Shown: positions 17,361 to 27,542, counted from the stretch's first letter. The stretch is DNA of 64,000 nt from Stutzerimonas azotifigens DSM 17556 (GCF_000425625.1 NZ_KE384417.1:48843-112842); one strand, 5' to 3'. Translations and numbers: made by a program. The notes: generated from the letters alone by a model not told the origin.

Positions 17361-17974
17361 GCCAGCCGCCCTATGCCGCCGACCTGGGCCTGCAGCTGTG
17401 TCACGACTGCGGCCAGGTGTGCCGCCTGAGCGACCGCGACTGCCCGCGCTGCGACGCCGTGCTGCACCGGCGCAAGCCGAACAGCATCGCCCGCACCTGG
17501 GCGCTGCTGGTCGCCGCGCTGATCTTCTACCTGCCGGCCAACCTGCTGCCGGTGATGTTCACCGACCTGTTCGGCCACGGCAGCGAGAACACCATCCTCA
17601 GCGGCGTGATCGAGTTCTGGAAGGGCGGCTCCTGGGATATCGCCCTGCTGATCTTCATCGCCAGCGTCATCGTGCCCTGCATGAAGTTCTTCGTGCTGGC
17701 CCTGCTGCTGGTCACCGCGCAGCGCCGCAGCCGCTGGGCCATGCGGGAGCGCGCGCGGCTGTACCGCTTCATCGAGACCATCGGCTACTGGTCGATGCTC
17801 GACGTGCTGGTGGTGGCGCTGGTCGCCGCGCTGGTGCAGTTCCGCACGCTGAGCACCATCGAGCCGCGCCTGGGCATCCTGTTCTTCGGCCTGGTGGTGG
17901 TGCTGACGATGCTGGCCTCGATGAGCTTCGATCCAAGACTGATCTGGGACGCAGAGAGACAAGATGCCCGATAA
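17357..17974 (+). CDS. pqiA: PqiA-family membrane protein, second half
   Basis: A 205-residue protein homologous in layout to its upstream neighbour: zinc-ribbon CHDCGQVCRLSDRDCPRCDAVL, then four membrane helices (about 45-65, 90-118, 140-160, 170-190), with LLPVMFTDLFG and SMLDVLVVALVAALV blocks typical of PqiA domain 2. It is coupled to the first half by a 4-nt overlap and to pqiB by an 11-nt overlap. Together the two genes should give a heterodimeric equivalent of a single PqiA chain. Confidence 0.87.
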   Translation: MSQPPYAADLGLQLCHDCGQVCRLSDRDCPRCDAVLHRRKPNSIARTWALLVAALIFYLPANLLPVMFTDLFGHGSENTILSGVIEFWKGGSWDIALLIFIASVIVPCMKFFVLALLLVTAQRRSRWAMRERARLYRFIETIGYWSMLDVLVVALVAALVQFRTLSTIEPRLGILFFGLVVVLTMLASMSFDPRLIWDAERQDAR

Positions 17975-19640
17975 CTCCCACACCCTTCCCTCCCCCGGCG
18001 CCCCGGAAATCCGCCAGCGCCGCGCCCGCGTCTCGCTGGTCTGGCTGGTGCCCATCGCCGCCGCGCTGGTGGGGCTGTCCATGGTGGTGCAGAACTGGCT
18101 GTCGGCCGGCCCGCAGATCACCGTGAGCTTCCAGACCGCCGAAGGGCTGGAGGCCAACAAGACGCAGGTCAAGTACAAGAATGTGGTCATCGGCCTGGTC
18201 ACCGGCATCCGGCTGAGCGAGGACCAGACCCGGGTCATCGCAACCATCGAGCTGGAGCAGAAGGCCGAACCCTTCGCCCGCAAGGACACGCAGTTCTGGG
18301 TGGTGCGCCCGCGCATCGGCGCCAGCGGCGTGTCCGGCGTCGACACGCTGTTGTCGGGCGCCTTCATCGGCGCCGACCCGGGGCGCTCGGACGAAGCCCG
18401 GCGCGAGTTCGTCGGCCTGGAAGCGCCGCCGCCGGTCACCTTCGGCGTCGAGGGCAAGCACTTCACCCTGCACACCGAGGACCTCGGCTCGCTGGGCATC
18501 GGCTCGCCCATCTACTACCGGCGCATCCAGGTCGGTCAGGTGGTGTCCTACGCGCTGGCCGAGGACGGCAAGGGCGTGGACGTGAAGATCTTCGTCAACG
18601 CCCCCTACGACAGCTTCGTCACCAGCGACACGCGCTTCTGGAACGCCAGCGGCATCGACGTCTCCCTCGGCGCCAGCGGCCTGCGCGTGGACACCCAGTC
18701 GCTGTCCTCGATCCTCGCCGGCGGCATCGCCTTCCAGGCGCCCAACTACAGCCCGGAAGCGGTGCCCGCCGAGGAGTACCGCGAGTTCGAGCTGCATCGC
18801 AACGCGCAGCAGGCGATGGCCCCCTACGACGGCACGCCGCGCTTCGTGCGCATGCGCTTCGACCAGACGCTGCGCGGCCTGCAGGTGGACGCCCCGGTGG
18901 AATTCCTCGGCGTGCCGATCGGCCGGGTGGTCTCGGTCAACCTGGACTTCGACGAGCAGAGCAAGAATTTCCCGGTGGTGGTCGGCGCGGTGATCTTCCC
19001 CAAGCGCCTGGGCCAGGCGCACCAGAAGCTCATGGCCGCCTACGGCGGCGAAGACAACGAAGCCAACACCGCGCGTCTGCTGGAAATGCTCGTCGAGCGC
19101 GGCCTGCGCGCCCAGGCGCGCACCGGCAATCTGCTCACCGGCCAGCTGTACATCTCGCTGGACTTCGACCGCACGGCCCCCGCGGTGGCCTACGACCCGA
19201 ATGCCCGGCCGATGACCATCCCGACCATCGGCGGCAGCTTCGACAAACTGCAGGAGCAGCTGCAGGCCATCGTCGACAAGCTCGGCAACCTGCCCATCGA
19301 CAGCATGGCCGAGAACCTCAACGGCAGCCTCGGCGAGCTGCGCCAGACGCTCAGGCAGGTCAACGCCGACGTGCTGCCGCAGCTGCAGCGCACCCTCGAG
19401 CGCTCCGAGCAGACGCTGCAGAACGTCAACCAGAGCCTCGCCGAGGGCTCGCCGCAGCGCCAGCAACTGGGCGACACGCTCAACGAGGTGCAGCGCGCGG
19501 TGCGCTCGGTGCGGGTGCTCTCGGATTACCTGAACCGCAACCCGGAATCGCTGCTGCGCGGCCGTGGCGGCGACGACACGCCGGCCTCCTTCAAGCGCGA
19601 AGCCACCTCCCGCGAACTCAACCAGGAGTCCCGCCCATGA
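17964..19640 (+). CDS. pqiB: PqiB, MCE-domain lipid-transport protein
   Basis: A 558-residue protein with one N-terminal membrane anchor (RVSLVWLVPIAAALVGLSMVV) and three MCE/MlaD domains at about 45-130, 160-225 and 285-385 (ITVSFQTAEGLEANKTQVKYKNVVIG; FTLHTEDLGSLGIGSPIYYRRIQVG; VRMRFDQTLRGLQVDAPVEFLGVPIG). The C-terminal ~150 residues are helical (LNGSLGELRQTLRQVNADVLPQLQRTLERSEQ) and form the hollow needle that spans the periplasm in PqiB. Length is close to E. coli PqiB (546). It lies between pqiA and pqiC with overlaps on both sides. Confidence 0.93.
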   Translation: MPDNSHTLPSPGAPEIRQRRARVSLVWLVPIAAALVGLSMVVQNWLSAGPQITVSFQTAEGLEANKTQVKYKNVVIGLVTGIRLSEDQTRVIATIELEQKAEPFARKDTQFWVVRPRIGASGVSGVDTLLSGAFIGADPGRSDEARREFVGLEAPPPVTFGVEGKHFTLHTEDLGSLGIGSPIYYRRIQVGQVVSYALAEDGKGVDVKIFVNAPYDSFVTSDTRFWNASGIDVSLGASGLRVDTQSLSSILAGGIAFQAPNYSPEAVPAEEYREFELHRNAQQAMAPYDGTPRFVRMRFDQTLRGLQVDAPVEFLGVPIGRVVSVNLDFDEQSKNFPVVVGAVIFPKRLGQAHQKLMAAYGGEDNEANTARLLEMLVERGLRAQARTGNLLTGQLYISLDFDRTAPAVAYDPNARPMTIPTIGGSFDKLQEQLQAIVDKLGNLPIDSMAENLNGSLGELRQTLRQVNADVLPQLQRTLERSEQTLQNVNQSLAEGSPQRQQLGDTLNEVQRAVRSVRVLSDYLNRNPESLLRGRGGDDTPASFKREATSRELNQESRP

Positions 19641-20239
19641 CCCTGCGCCCCTTCCTGCTCGCCGGCGTGCTTGCGCTCGGCGCCTGCGGCAGCGTGCCGA
19701 CCAGCTACTACACGCTCATCCCCAGCGAGCCACAGGCCGGGACGAGCGCGGGCCAGCCGAGCGGCTTCCAGCTGCAGGTGATGCCGGTGCGCATCCCGGT
19801 GCAGGTCGACCAGCCGAGCCTGGTGGTGCGGCAGAGCGACGGCCAGCTGGCCATCCTCGAAAGCGCCCTGTGGGCTGCGCCGCTGGCCGACGAATTCCAC
19901 GACGCGCTGGCCGCCGAACTGGAGCAGCGCTTCGGCGTGCGCGACCTGGCCGGCCTGCCGGGCGACCCGGACCGGCCGCTGCTCAACGTGCGCACCGACG
20001 TGCGCCGCTTCGAGTCGCTGCCCGGCCGCCATGCGGTGCTGGACGTGGTGTGGAGCCTGGAGCTGGCGTCGAGCCGCGGCGAACGACGCACGCTGACCTG
20101 CGCCACGGTGGTCCAGGAACGGGCCTCGACCGAGCTCCCCAGCCTGGTGCTGGCGCACCAGCGGGCGATTTCCACGCTGGCCGAGCAGATCTCCACGACC
20201 GCCCGCCGCTGGGCAACGGGCGCGGCCGGCTGCCCCTGA
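19637..20239 (+). CDS. pqiC: PqiC, outer-membrane lipoprotein of the Pqi system
   Basis: A 200-residue lipoprotein with a clear lipobox (LALGAC, Cys at residue 17) and the ABC-type transport auxiliary lipoprotein fold of PqiC/YmbA (YYTLIPSEP..., LQVMPVRIPVQVDQPSLVVRQSDGQLAILESALWAAPLADEF). It should dock the PqiB needle at the outer membrane. It overlaps pqiB by 4 nt and ends the operon. Confidence 0.9.
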   Translation: MTLRPFLLAGVLALGACGSVPTSYYTLIPSEPQAGTSAGQPSGFQLQVMPVRIPVQVDQPSLVVRQSDGQLAILESALWAAPLADEFHDALAAELEQRFGVRDLAGLPGDPDRPLLNVRTDVRRFESLPGRHAVLDVVWSLELASSRGERRTLTCATVVQERASTELPSLVLAHQRAISTLAEQISTTARRWATGAAGCP

Positions 20240-20264
20240 CGGGCCCGACCTTCTCCTTCCCTCC

Positions 20265-20287
20265 CGGCCCGCACCAAAAGCGGGCCG
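20265..20287 (+). terminator. Possible terminator after pqiC
   Basis: CGGCCCGC (20265-20272) pairs perfectly with GCGGGCCG (20280-20287) around accaaaa, 26 nt after the pqiC stop. There is no T-tract, so it may be a stabilising hairpin rather than an intrinsic terminator. The rest of the 371-nt gap to the next gene shows no ORF. Confidence 0.4.
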
Positions 20288-20610
20288 ATCTGCCCGGTAG
20301 TCCCCGCACCGGGCCGGACGGCCCCAGGCCAGGCCGCCCGCGTCTTCGCGGGACCTGTCCGGGCGAGCCGGGCCGCGCCGCTCGCCACCGCAACGGGCAG
20401 ACGCCACCGAACCCGGCCTGGCGCGCTCCAGAAACTGGCAGATTAGCGGGGCATGCCCCGTAATCGCACAAAATGGGCATCCCTGTCTGCCTGCAATTGC
20501 TTGTATTTGCTGGGAAATGTGTCTGGAACGGGCGATTGCCCAAGCACGGCGCCTGGCTGGCCTGCATTGTGCAAAGCAGGGGCACGTCCACCAAAAACGA
20601 GAACCCCACC

Positions 20611-22239
20611 ATGGATCGTCGCACGTTCGTCAAAGGGGCCTCGCTGGCCACCTTGGGTGCCGGCCTGTTGCCCTTGCTGAAGAGTCTTCCCGTCCAAGCC
20701 GCCTCGAACCGCCCGCTGGTCGTGGCGCTCGGCGCCTCCATCAACAGCCTCGACATCCACCGCAGCGGCACCAACCGCACCAGCTACCAGATCGCGGTGA
20801 ACTGCTACGACCGCCTGGTCTCCTTCGGCACCAAGACGCTCGCGGACGGCTCGGTCAGCTACGACTACAACACCCTGGTGCCGGAACTGGCGACCGAGTG
20901 GGAAACCGCCGAGGACGGCCTGTCCATCACCTTCCACCTGCGCCAGGACGCCACCTTCTGGGACGGCAAGCCGGTCACCGCGCACGACGTCAAGTGGTCG
21001 TTCGACCGCGCGGTCAGCGTCGGCGGCTTCCCCACCATGCAGATGAAGGCCGGCTCGCTGGAAAAGCCCGAGCAGTTCGAGGCGCTGGACGACCACACCT
21101 TCCGCATCCACCTGCTGCACCCGTCCAAGCTGACCCGTCCGGACCTGGCGACGCCGGTGCCGATCGTCATCAACTCGGTCGCGGCCAAGGCCGAGGCCAC
21201 AGAGGCCGACCCCTGGGCCACCGAATTCCTGCACCGCACCGCGCTCGGCTCCGGCGCCTTCAAGGTGCAGCGCTGGGACGTCGGCCAGCAGCTGGTCTAC
21301 GAGCGCAACGACGACTGGAAGTGCGGCCCGCTGCCTGCATTGCAGCGCGTGGTGATCCGCGAGCTGCCGTCGACCTCGACCCGCCGCGCGCTGATCGAGC
21401 GGGGCGACGTGAACATCTCCTTCGACATCCCCAACAAGGACGCCAGGGAGCTGGAAGCCGGCGGCAAGCTGAAGGTGGTCAGCACGCCGATCGAGAACTG
21501 CCTGTTCGTACTGGCGACCAACCTCGACTTCGAGCCGTTCAAGGACAAGCGCGTCCGCCAGGCCATCGCCTACGCGGTGCCCTACGCCGACATCTTCCGC
21601 AACGCCGCCTACGAGCGTGGCCTGCCCATGTGGGGCGCGCAGAGCGCCAAGCCGACCGAAGCCGTCTGGCCGCAGCCCTTCCCCTACGCCACCGACCTGG
21701 ACAAGGCCAAGGCGCTGCTCGCCGAGACCGACTACAAGGACGGCTTCGAAGTGCCGCTGTCGTTCGATCTGGGCCAGGCCGACTGGGCCGAGCCCACCGC
21801 CCTGCTGATCCAGCAGAACCTGCAGCGCATCGGCATTCGCACCACGCTGAACAAAGTCCCCGGCGCCAACTGGCGCACCGTCGCGCTGGTGGAGAAGAAG
21901 CTGCCGCTGCACCTGGAGAATTTCGGTGGCTGGCTGAACACGCCGGACTACTACTTCTACTGGGCCTACCTGAAGGGCAACCTGTTCAACTCCTCGAACT
22001 ACGAGAACGCCGAGATCCGCCAGTTGGTCGAGGAAACCCTGTACATGGAGCAGGACGACCCGCAGTACCGGCCGAAGATCCTGCGCATGATCGAGATCGC
22101 CATGGACGACGTGCCGCGCATCCCGCTCTGGCAGCCGTCGGTGAACGTCGCCATGCGGCCGGAGGTGCAGGGCTACCAGTACTGGTTCCACCGCCAGCTG
22201 GACATCCGTCCGCTGACACTCGAGGGACGCCAGGGCTGA
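20611..22239 (+). CDS. Peptide/opine-type ABC transporter substrate-binding protein, Tat-targeted
   Basis: A 542-residue family-5 solute-binding protein (DppA/OppA/NikA type). The leader MDRRTFVKGASLATLGAGLLP carries a twin-arginine motif (RRTFV) before a hydrophobic stretch, so export is probably by Tat, unusual for a binding protein and often a sign of folding or a ligand bound before export. Family blocks: ELATEWETAEDGLSITFHLRQDATFWDGKPVTAHDVKWSFDRA, FKDKRVRQAIAYAVPY, and a C-terminal IPLWQPSVNVAMRPEVQGY. It is the first gene of a four-gene ABC operon on the same strand. Confidence 0.92.
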   Translation: MDRRTFVKGASLATLGAGLLPLLKSLPVQAASNRPLVVALGASINSLDIHRSGTNRTSYQIAVNCYDRLVSFGTKTLADGSVSYDYNTLVPELATEWETAEDGLSITFHLRQDATFWDGKPVTAHDVKWSFDRAVSVGGFPTMQMKAGSLEKPEQFEALDDHTFRIHLLHPSKLTRPDLATPVPIVINSVAAKAEATEADPWATEFLHRTALGSGAFKVQRWDVGQQLVYERNDDWKCGPLPALQRVVIRELPSTSTRRALIERGDVNISFDIPNKDARELEAGGKLKVVSTPIENCLFVLATNLDFEPFKDKRVRQAIAYAVPYADIFRNAAYERGLPMWGAQSAKPTEAVWPQPFPYATDLDKAKALLAETDYKDGFEVPLSFDLGQADWAEPTALLIQQNLQRIGIRTTLNKVPGANWRTVALVEKKLPLHLENFGGWLNTPDYYFYWAYLKGNLFNSSNYENAEIRQLVEETLYMEQDDPQYRPKILRMIEIAMDDVPRIPLWQPSVNVAMRPEVQGYQYWFHRQLDIRPLTLEGRQG

Positions 22240-22242
22240 TCG

Positions 22243-23271
22243 ATGCGCGTCTCGAACAAACTAAAACTGGTGCTGCTGCGGCTGCTGCAGGCCGTGCCCG
22301 CGCTGTTCGGCATCGTGCTGGTCTCCTTCCTGCTGACCCGCGCGCTGCCGGGCGACCCGGCCGTGTACTTCGCCGGGCCGATGGCCGACGAGCAGTCGAT
22401 CGCCGAGATCCGCCAGCAGATGGGACTCGACCGGCCGCTGCCGCTGCAGTTCTTCAGCTACATCGGCGACCTGCTGCAGGGCGAGCTGGGGCAGTCGATC
22501 TCCACCGGCCAGCCGGTGCTGACCGAGCTGGCCTCGCGCCTGCCCGCCTCGCTGGAGCTGACCCTGTTCGCCCTGCTGCTGTCGCTGCTGGTGGCCCTGC
22601 CGCTCGGCATCCTGGCGGCGACCCGGCCGAACAGCTGGGTCGACCACCTGTGCCGCGTGGTGGTCACCGCCGGCGTCTCGCTGCCGACCTTCTTCACCGG
22701 CCTGTTGCTGCTGTACATCTTCTACTTCCTGCTCGGCTGGGCGCCCTCGCCCATGGGCCGGCTGGACTTCGCCTACCTGCCGCCGGAAACCGTCACCGGC
22801 TCGTTCGTCATCGACGCCCTGCTCGCTGGCGACCCGGAAACCGCCCGCGCCGCCTTCGCCCAGTTGCTACTGCCGGCGATCACCCTCGGCCTGTTCACCC
22901 TGGCGCCGATCGCCCGGATGACTCGCGCCGCGCTGATCCAGGTGCTGGAGGGCGAGTTCATCCGCACCGCCCGCGCCGCCGGCCTGGCACGGCGCAAGGT
23001 GCTGTACCGCTACGGGCTGCGCAACGCCATCCTGCCGGTCATCACCACCCTTGGCATGGTGTTCTCCTTCGCCCTGGGCGCCAACGTGCTGGTGGAGAAG
23101 GTGTTCGCCTGGCCGGGCATCGGCTCCTTCGCGGTGGAGGCGCTGGTGGTCTCCGACTACGCCGCGGTACAGGGCTTCGTGCTGTGCATGGCGGTGCTCT
23201 TCGTGCTGCTCAACCTGCTGATCGACGTGATCTACACCCTCGTCGATCCGCGGGTCCGGATGGAGAGCTGA
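22243..23271 (+). CDS. ABC transporter permease, DppB type
   Basis: A 342-residue inner-membrane subunit with six membrane helices. It opens with the DppB signature LRLLQAVPALFGIVLVSFLLTRALPGDPA. The cytoplasmic EAA loop is at about 240-265 (EFIRTARAAGLARRKVLYRYGLRNAILP), contacting the ATPase. It follows the binding protein by 3 nt and precedes the second permease by 1 nt. Confidence 0.93.
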   Translation: MRVSNKLKLVLLRLLQAVPALFGIVLVSFLLTRALPGDPAVYFAGPMADEQSIAEIRQQMGLDRPLPLQFFSYIGDLLQGELGQSISTGQPVLTELASRLPASLELTLFALLLSLLVALPLGILAATRPNSWVDHLCRVVVTAGVSLPTFFTGLLLLYIFYFLLGWAPSPMGRLDFAYLPPETVTGSFVIDALLAGDPETARAAFAQLLLPAITLGLFTLAPIARMTRAALIQVLEGEFIRTARAAGLARRKVLYRYGLRNAILPVITTLGMVFSFALGANVLVEKVFAWPGIGSFAVEALVVSDYAAVQGFVLCMAVLFVLLNLLIDVIYTLVDPRVRMES

Positions 23272-23272
23272 G

Positions 23273-24160
23273 ATGACCCAGACTGCTTCGACACCCGCCT
23301 CGGCGGCCGGCGCCCAGGCCAGCGGCTGGCGCCAGGCGCGCTACCTGCTGGCGGAAAACCCGGTCTCGGCGATGGCCTTCGTGCTGTTCGCGCTGATCCT
23401 GCTGCTCGCGCTCTTCGGGCCCTGGCTGGTGCCCTACGACCCGCTCGCCACCTACGCCGGCGAACCCCTGCAAGCGCCCTCGGCGGCGCACTGGTTCGGC
23501 ACCGACAACCTGGGCCGCGACGTCTTCTCGCGCGTCGTTGTGGCGACCCGCCTCGACCTGTCGATCGCGCTGGTGGCGGTCGCCCTGTCGTTCGTCTTCG
23601 GCTCCGCGCTGGGGGCGATGGCCGGCTACTACGGCGGCTGGATCGACCGGCTCTCAGGCCGGCTGCTGGACACCATCATGGCCTTCCCGCTGTTCGTGCT
23701 GGCCATGGGCATCGTCGCCGCGGCCGGCAACACGGTGGAGAACATCGTCTACGCCACGGCGATCATCAACCTGCCGTTCTACGCCCGCATGGCCCGCGCC
23801 GAGGTCAACGTGCGGCGCAACGCCGGCTTCGTCCAGGCGGCGCGGCTGTCCGGCAACAGCGACTGGCGCATTCTCGCGCTGCACATCTTTCCCAACACCC
23901 TGCCGCCGATGATGGTGCAGATCTCGCTGAACATGGGCTGGGCCATCCTCAACGCCGCCGGGCTCTCGTTCATCGGCCTGGGCGTGCGCCCGCCGACGCC
24001 CGAGTGGGGAATCATGGTCGCCGAGGGCGCCAACTTCATCATTTCCGGTGAGTGGTGGCTGGTGGTCTTCCCCGGCGCCGCGCTGGTCCTCGCGGTATTC
24101 ACCTTCAACCTGCTGGGGGACGGCCTGCGCGACCTGGTCGACCCGCAGCGCCGTACCTGA
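23273..24160 (+). CDS. ABC transporter permease, DppC type
   Basis: A 295-residue partner permease with an N-terminal helix (SAMAFVLFALILLLALFGPWLVPYDP), the FGTDNLGRDVFSRVVVATRLDL segment diagnostic of DppC/OppC, and an EAA loop (GFVQAARLSGNSDWRILALHIFPNTLPP). It forms the translocation channel with the DppB-type subunit. Only 9 nt separate it from the ATPase gene. Confidence 0.93.
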   Translation: MTQTASTPASAAGAQASGWRQARYLLAENPVSAMAFVLFALILLLALFGPWLVPYDPLATYAGEPLQAPSAAHWFGTDNLGRDVFSRVVVATRLDLSIALVAVALSFVFGSALGAMAGYYGGWIDRLSGRLLDTIMAFPLFVLAMGIVAAAGNTVENIVYATAIINLPFYARMARAEVNVRRNAGFVQAARLSGNSDWRILALHIFPNTLPPMMVQISLNMGWAILNAAGLSFIGLGVRPPTPEWGIMVAEGANFIISGEWWLVVFPGAALVLAVFTFNLLGDGLRDLVDPQRRT

Positions 24161-24169
24161 GGGCCGGCC

Positions 24170-25825
24170 ATGCAACCCGCTTTGCTCGACATCGACGACC
24201 TGACCATCGAATTCGCCACCCGCCGCGGCACCGTCACGGCGGTCGAGCAGGTCAGGCTGAGACTGAACAAGGGCGAGACGCTGGGCATCGTCGGCGAGTC
24301 CGGCTCCGGCAAGTCGGTGACCTCCTACGCGATCATGCGCATCCTCGACCGCGCCGGCTCGATCCACCGCGGTTCGATCCGCTTCTCCGGCATCGACCTG
24401 GTCGGCGCCAACGAGCGCGCCATGCGCGACCTGCGCGGCCGCGAGATCTCGATGATCTTCCAGAACCCGCGCGCCGCGCTGAACCCGATCCGCACGGTCG
24501 GCAAACAGATCGAGGACGTGCTGCGCGAGCACGCCATGGCCACCCGCGCCAACGCCAGGGAGAAGGCCATCGCCATGCTCCGCGCGGTGCGCATCGCCAA
24601 CCCGGAAGGGCGCTACCACGCCTATCCGTTCGAGCTGTCCGGCGGCATGTGCCAGCGGGTGGTGATCGCCATCGCCCTGGCCTGCCGCCCGCAGATGCTG
24701 ATCGCCGACGAGCCGACCACCGGCCTCGACGTCACCACCCAGAAGGCGGTGCTGGACCTGATCAAGGACCTGACCCGCGAACAGCGCATGGCGACCCTGC
24801 TGATCACCCACGACCTGGGCCTGGCCGCGCAGTACTGCGACCGCATCGTGGTGATGCAGAAGGGCCGCATCGTCGAGGCGGCGGACACCGCCACGCTCTT
24901 CTCCAGCCCGCAACACGACTACACCCGCCGCCTGCTCAAGGCCACCCCGGGGCCGGAGTCGAAGGTCGCCGACCTGCTGCCCGAGGGCGACGCGCGGCGC
25001 GCCCTGGCTTCGCCGCCGAACCCCGAGGCGCCGGTGCTGCTGTCGGTGGAGGGACTGAGCAAGACCTTCGGCGCGCCCGGTTCGCCGACCAGCCACCGCG
25101 CGGTCGACAACCTCTCCTTCAAGCTGCACCAGGGCGAAAGCCTGGGCCTGGTCGGCGAAAGCGGCTGCGGCAAGTCGACCACCTCGGCGATGCTCATGCG
25201 CCTGCTCGACCAGAGCGCCGGGGCGTTGTGGTTCGACGGCCAGGACATCGGCGCCATCCCCAGCAAGCAGTTCGCCCGGCACCCGCTGCGGGCGCAGCTG
25301 CAGATGGTGTTCCAGGACCCGACCGACAGCCTCAACCCGCGCTGGAAGGTCCGCGACGCCATCGCCGACCCGATCCGCCGCCTGGGCGGGACAGGTGACA
25401 AGGCGCAGCTGCGCCGGCGCGTCGAGGAGCTGGCCGAGAACGTCGGCCTGCCGGTCGAGCTGCTGGATCGCTACCCGCACCAGCTTTCCGGCGGGCAGAA
25501 GGCGCGCGTCGGCATCGCCCGGGCGATCGCGCTGAATCCGAAGATGCTGATTCTCGACGAGCCCACCGCGGCGCTGGACGTCTCGGTGCAGGCGGTGGTG
25601 CTCAACCTGCTGGTCGACCTCAAGGAGCGGCTGGGCATGAGCTACCTGTTCATCAGCCACGACCTCAACGTGGTGCGGCTGATGTGCGACCGGGTGATGA
25701 TCATGCAGGCCGGCCGCCTGGTCGAAGAGGGCTCCACCGAGCGCCTTCTGAACGCGCCGGAGCACGAATATACCCGCACCCTGCTGGCGGCGATCCCCAA
25801 CCCGCCGGTGCCCGCCTCGGCCTGA
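24170..25825 (+). CDS. Fused ABC ATPase (DppD-DppF type)
   Basis: A 551-residue protein containing two complete ATP-binding cassettes. Domain 1 (about 5-265): Walker A GESGSGKS, signature LSGGMCQR, Walker B MLIADEP. Domain 2 (about 285-545): Walker A GESGCGKS, signature LSGGQKAR, Walker B MLILDEP. Each has the C-terminal peptide-transporter extension (HDYTRRLLKATP; HEYTRTLLAAIP). It energises the permeases just upstream and ends the operon; the next gene is convergent. Confidence 0.94.
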   Translation: MQPALLDIDDLTIEFATRRGTVTAVEQVRLRLNKGETLGIVGESGSGKSVTSYAIMRILDRAGSIHRGSIRFSGIDLVGANERAMRDLRGREISMIFQNPRAALNPIRTVGKQIEDVLREHAMATRANAREKAIAMLRAVRIANPEGRYHAYPFELSGGMCQRVVIAIALACRPQMLIADEPTTGLDVTTQKAVLDLIKDLTREQRMATLLITHDLGLAAQYCDRIVVMQKGRIVEAADTATLFSSPQHDYTRRLLKATPGPESKVADLLPEGDARRALASPPNPEAPVLLSVEGLSKTFGAPGSPTSHRAVDNLSFKLHQGESLGLVGESGCGKSTTSAMLMRLLDQSAGALWFDGQDIGAIPSKQFARHPLRAQLQMVFQDPTDSLNPRWKVRDAIADPIRRLGGTGDKAQLRRRVEELAENVGLPVELLDRYPHQLSGGQKARVGIARAIALNPKMLILDEPTAALDVSVQAVVLNLLVDLKERLGMSYLFISHDLNVVRLMCDRVMIMQAGRLVEEGSTERLLNAPEHEYTRTLLAAIPNPPVPASA

Positions 25826-25841
25826 TCCGCGGCCGGCGAAA

Positions 25842-26810
25842 TCAGAGCCGGTCGCGCGGCACCGCGTTGGATACGCGAAGGATGTCGGCCATCACCGACA
25901 GGGCGATTTCCGCCGGCGTCCGGCTGCCCAGCGCCAGGCCGATCGGCGCGTGCACGCGGGCGAGTTCGGCCGGGCCGAGGCCACCGATGCGCTGCAGGCG
26001 CTCCAGGCGCTTCTCGCTGGTGCGCCGTGAGCCCATCGCGCCGATGTAGAACGCCGGGCTGCGGACCGCCTCCATCACCGTCAGGTCGTCCAGCCGCGGG
26101 TCGTGGGTCAGCGCGACCACCGCGGTGCGTTCGTGGCAGCCGCCGCCGGCGATGTACAGCGCCGGCAATACCTCGCGCAGCTCCACGCCTGGCACGCCGA
26201 GGGATTCGTGCAGCTCGATGCGCGGATCGCAGACGATCACCTCGTAGCCGAGCGCCAGGGCGAACTGGGCGCAGAAACTGGCGACCGGCGAGATGCCGGC
26301 GATCACCAGGCGCTGCGCGGCCCCGATGCGGATGCGAACCTCATGGTCGTCGCGCTGGATGCGCGGAATCGGCGTGCCGACCGTGTCGACCGCCGCCGCG
26401 CCCGCGCCCAGCGGCACGATGCGCACCAGTTGGCGTTGCCCGAGCAGCGCCTGCTCCATCAGCGCCAGTTGCTCGCCGGCTTCGCAGCCGGGCGTCAGCC
26501 GTTCCACCAGCACGTCGAGCACGCCGCCGCAGGGCAGCTCCAGGGTCGGCGCCAGCCCGCCCTCGCCGTAGCGTACGATCTGCCGCGCCAAGTCGAACTG
26601 ACCCTCGCCGAGCCGCTGGATGAAGTCTTCCTCGACGCAGCCGCCGGACAGCGAGCCGCGCAGCCGGCCGTCGCGCAGGGCGACCAGCATCGCGCCGGGC
26701 GAGCGCGGTGCCGAGCCGTAGGTGGCCAGCACCGTGCACAACCAGACGTCGCGGCCCTCGGCGAGCCAGTCGAGCGCCTGCCGGACGACCTGCAGGTCCA
26801 GCGGCTTCAT
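25842..26810 (-). CDS. xdhC: XdhC-family molybdenum-hydroxylase maturation protein
   Basis: A 322-residue XdhC/CoxI-type protein, which binds sulfurated molybdenum cofactor and inserts it into xanthine-dehydrogenase-family enzymes. The N-terminal XdhC-CoxI domain has CTVLATYGSAPRSPGAMLVAL and GSLSGGCVEEDFIQRL; the C-terminal Rossmann domain has LVIAGISPVASFCAQFALALGYEVIVCDPR, VALTHDPRLDDLTVMEAV and YIGAMGSRRTSEKRLERL. It lies 27 nt after the LivF-type gene, as the last gene of operon A. The only molybdenum hydroxylase in the window is in operon B (38311-42004), which it most likely serves. Confidence 0.9.
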   Translation of the reverse strand: MKPLDLQVVRQALDWLAEGRDVWLCTVLATYGSAPRSPGAMLVALRDGRLRGSLSGGCVEEDFIQRLGEGQFDLARQIVRYGEGGLAPTLELPCGGVLDVLVERLTPGCEAGEQLALMEQALLGQRQLVRIVPLGAGAAAVDTVGTPIPRIQRDDHEVRIRIGAAQRLVIAGISPVASFCAQFALALGYEVIVCDPRIELHESLGVPGVELREVLPALYIAGGGCHERTAVVALTHDPRLDDLTVMEAVRSPAFYIGAMGSRRTSEKRLERLQRIGGLGPAELARVHAPIGLALGSRTPAEIALSVMADILRVSNAVPRDRL

Positions 26811-26837
26811 GCGTATCGCTCCACGCAGCCTACCCGT

Positions 26838-27528
<691 letters not shown>

Positions 27529-27542
<14 letters not shown>

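Noticed and set aside
20524-20539. Second sigma-54 candidate TGGAACGGGCGATTGC
   Set aside because: Good base match, but the GG-GC spacing is 11 bp rather than 10, which is normally inactive.
20549-20573. Sigma-54 promoter ahead of the peptide-type ABC operon (TGGCCTGCATTGTGCA)
   Set aside because: GG/GC spacing is right but three conserved bases differ, and no activator site or IHF match was found.
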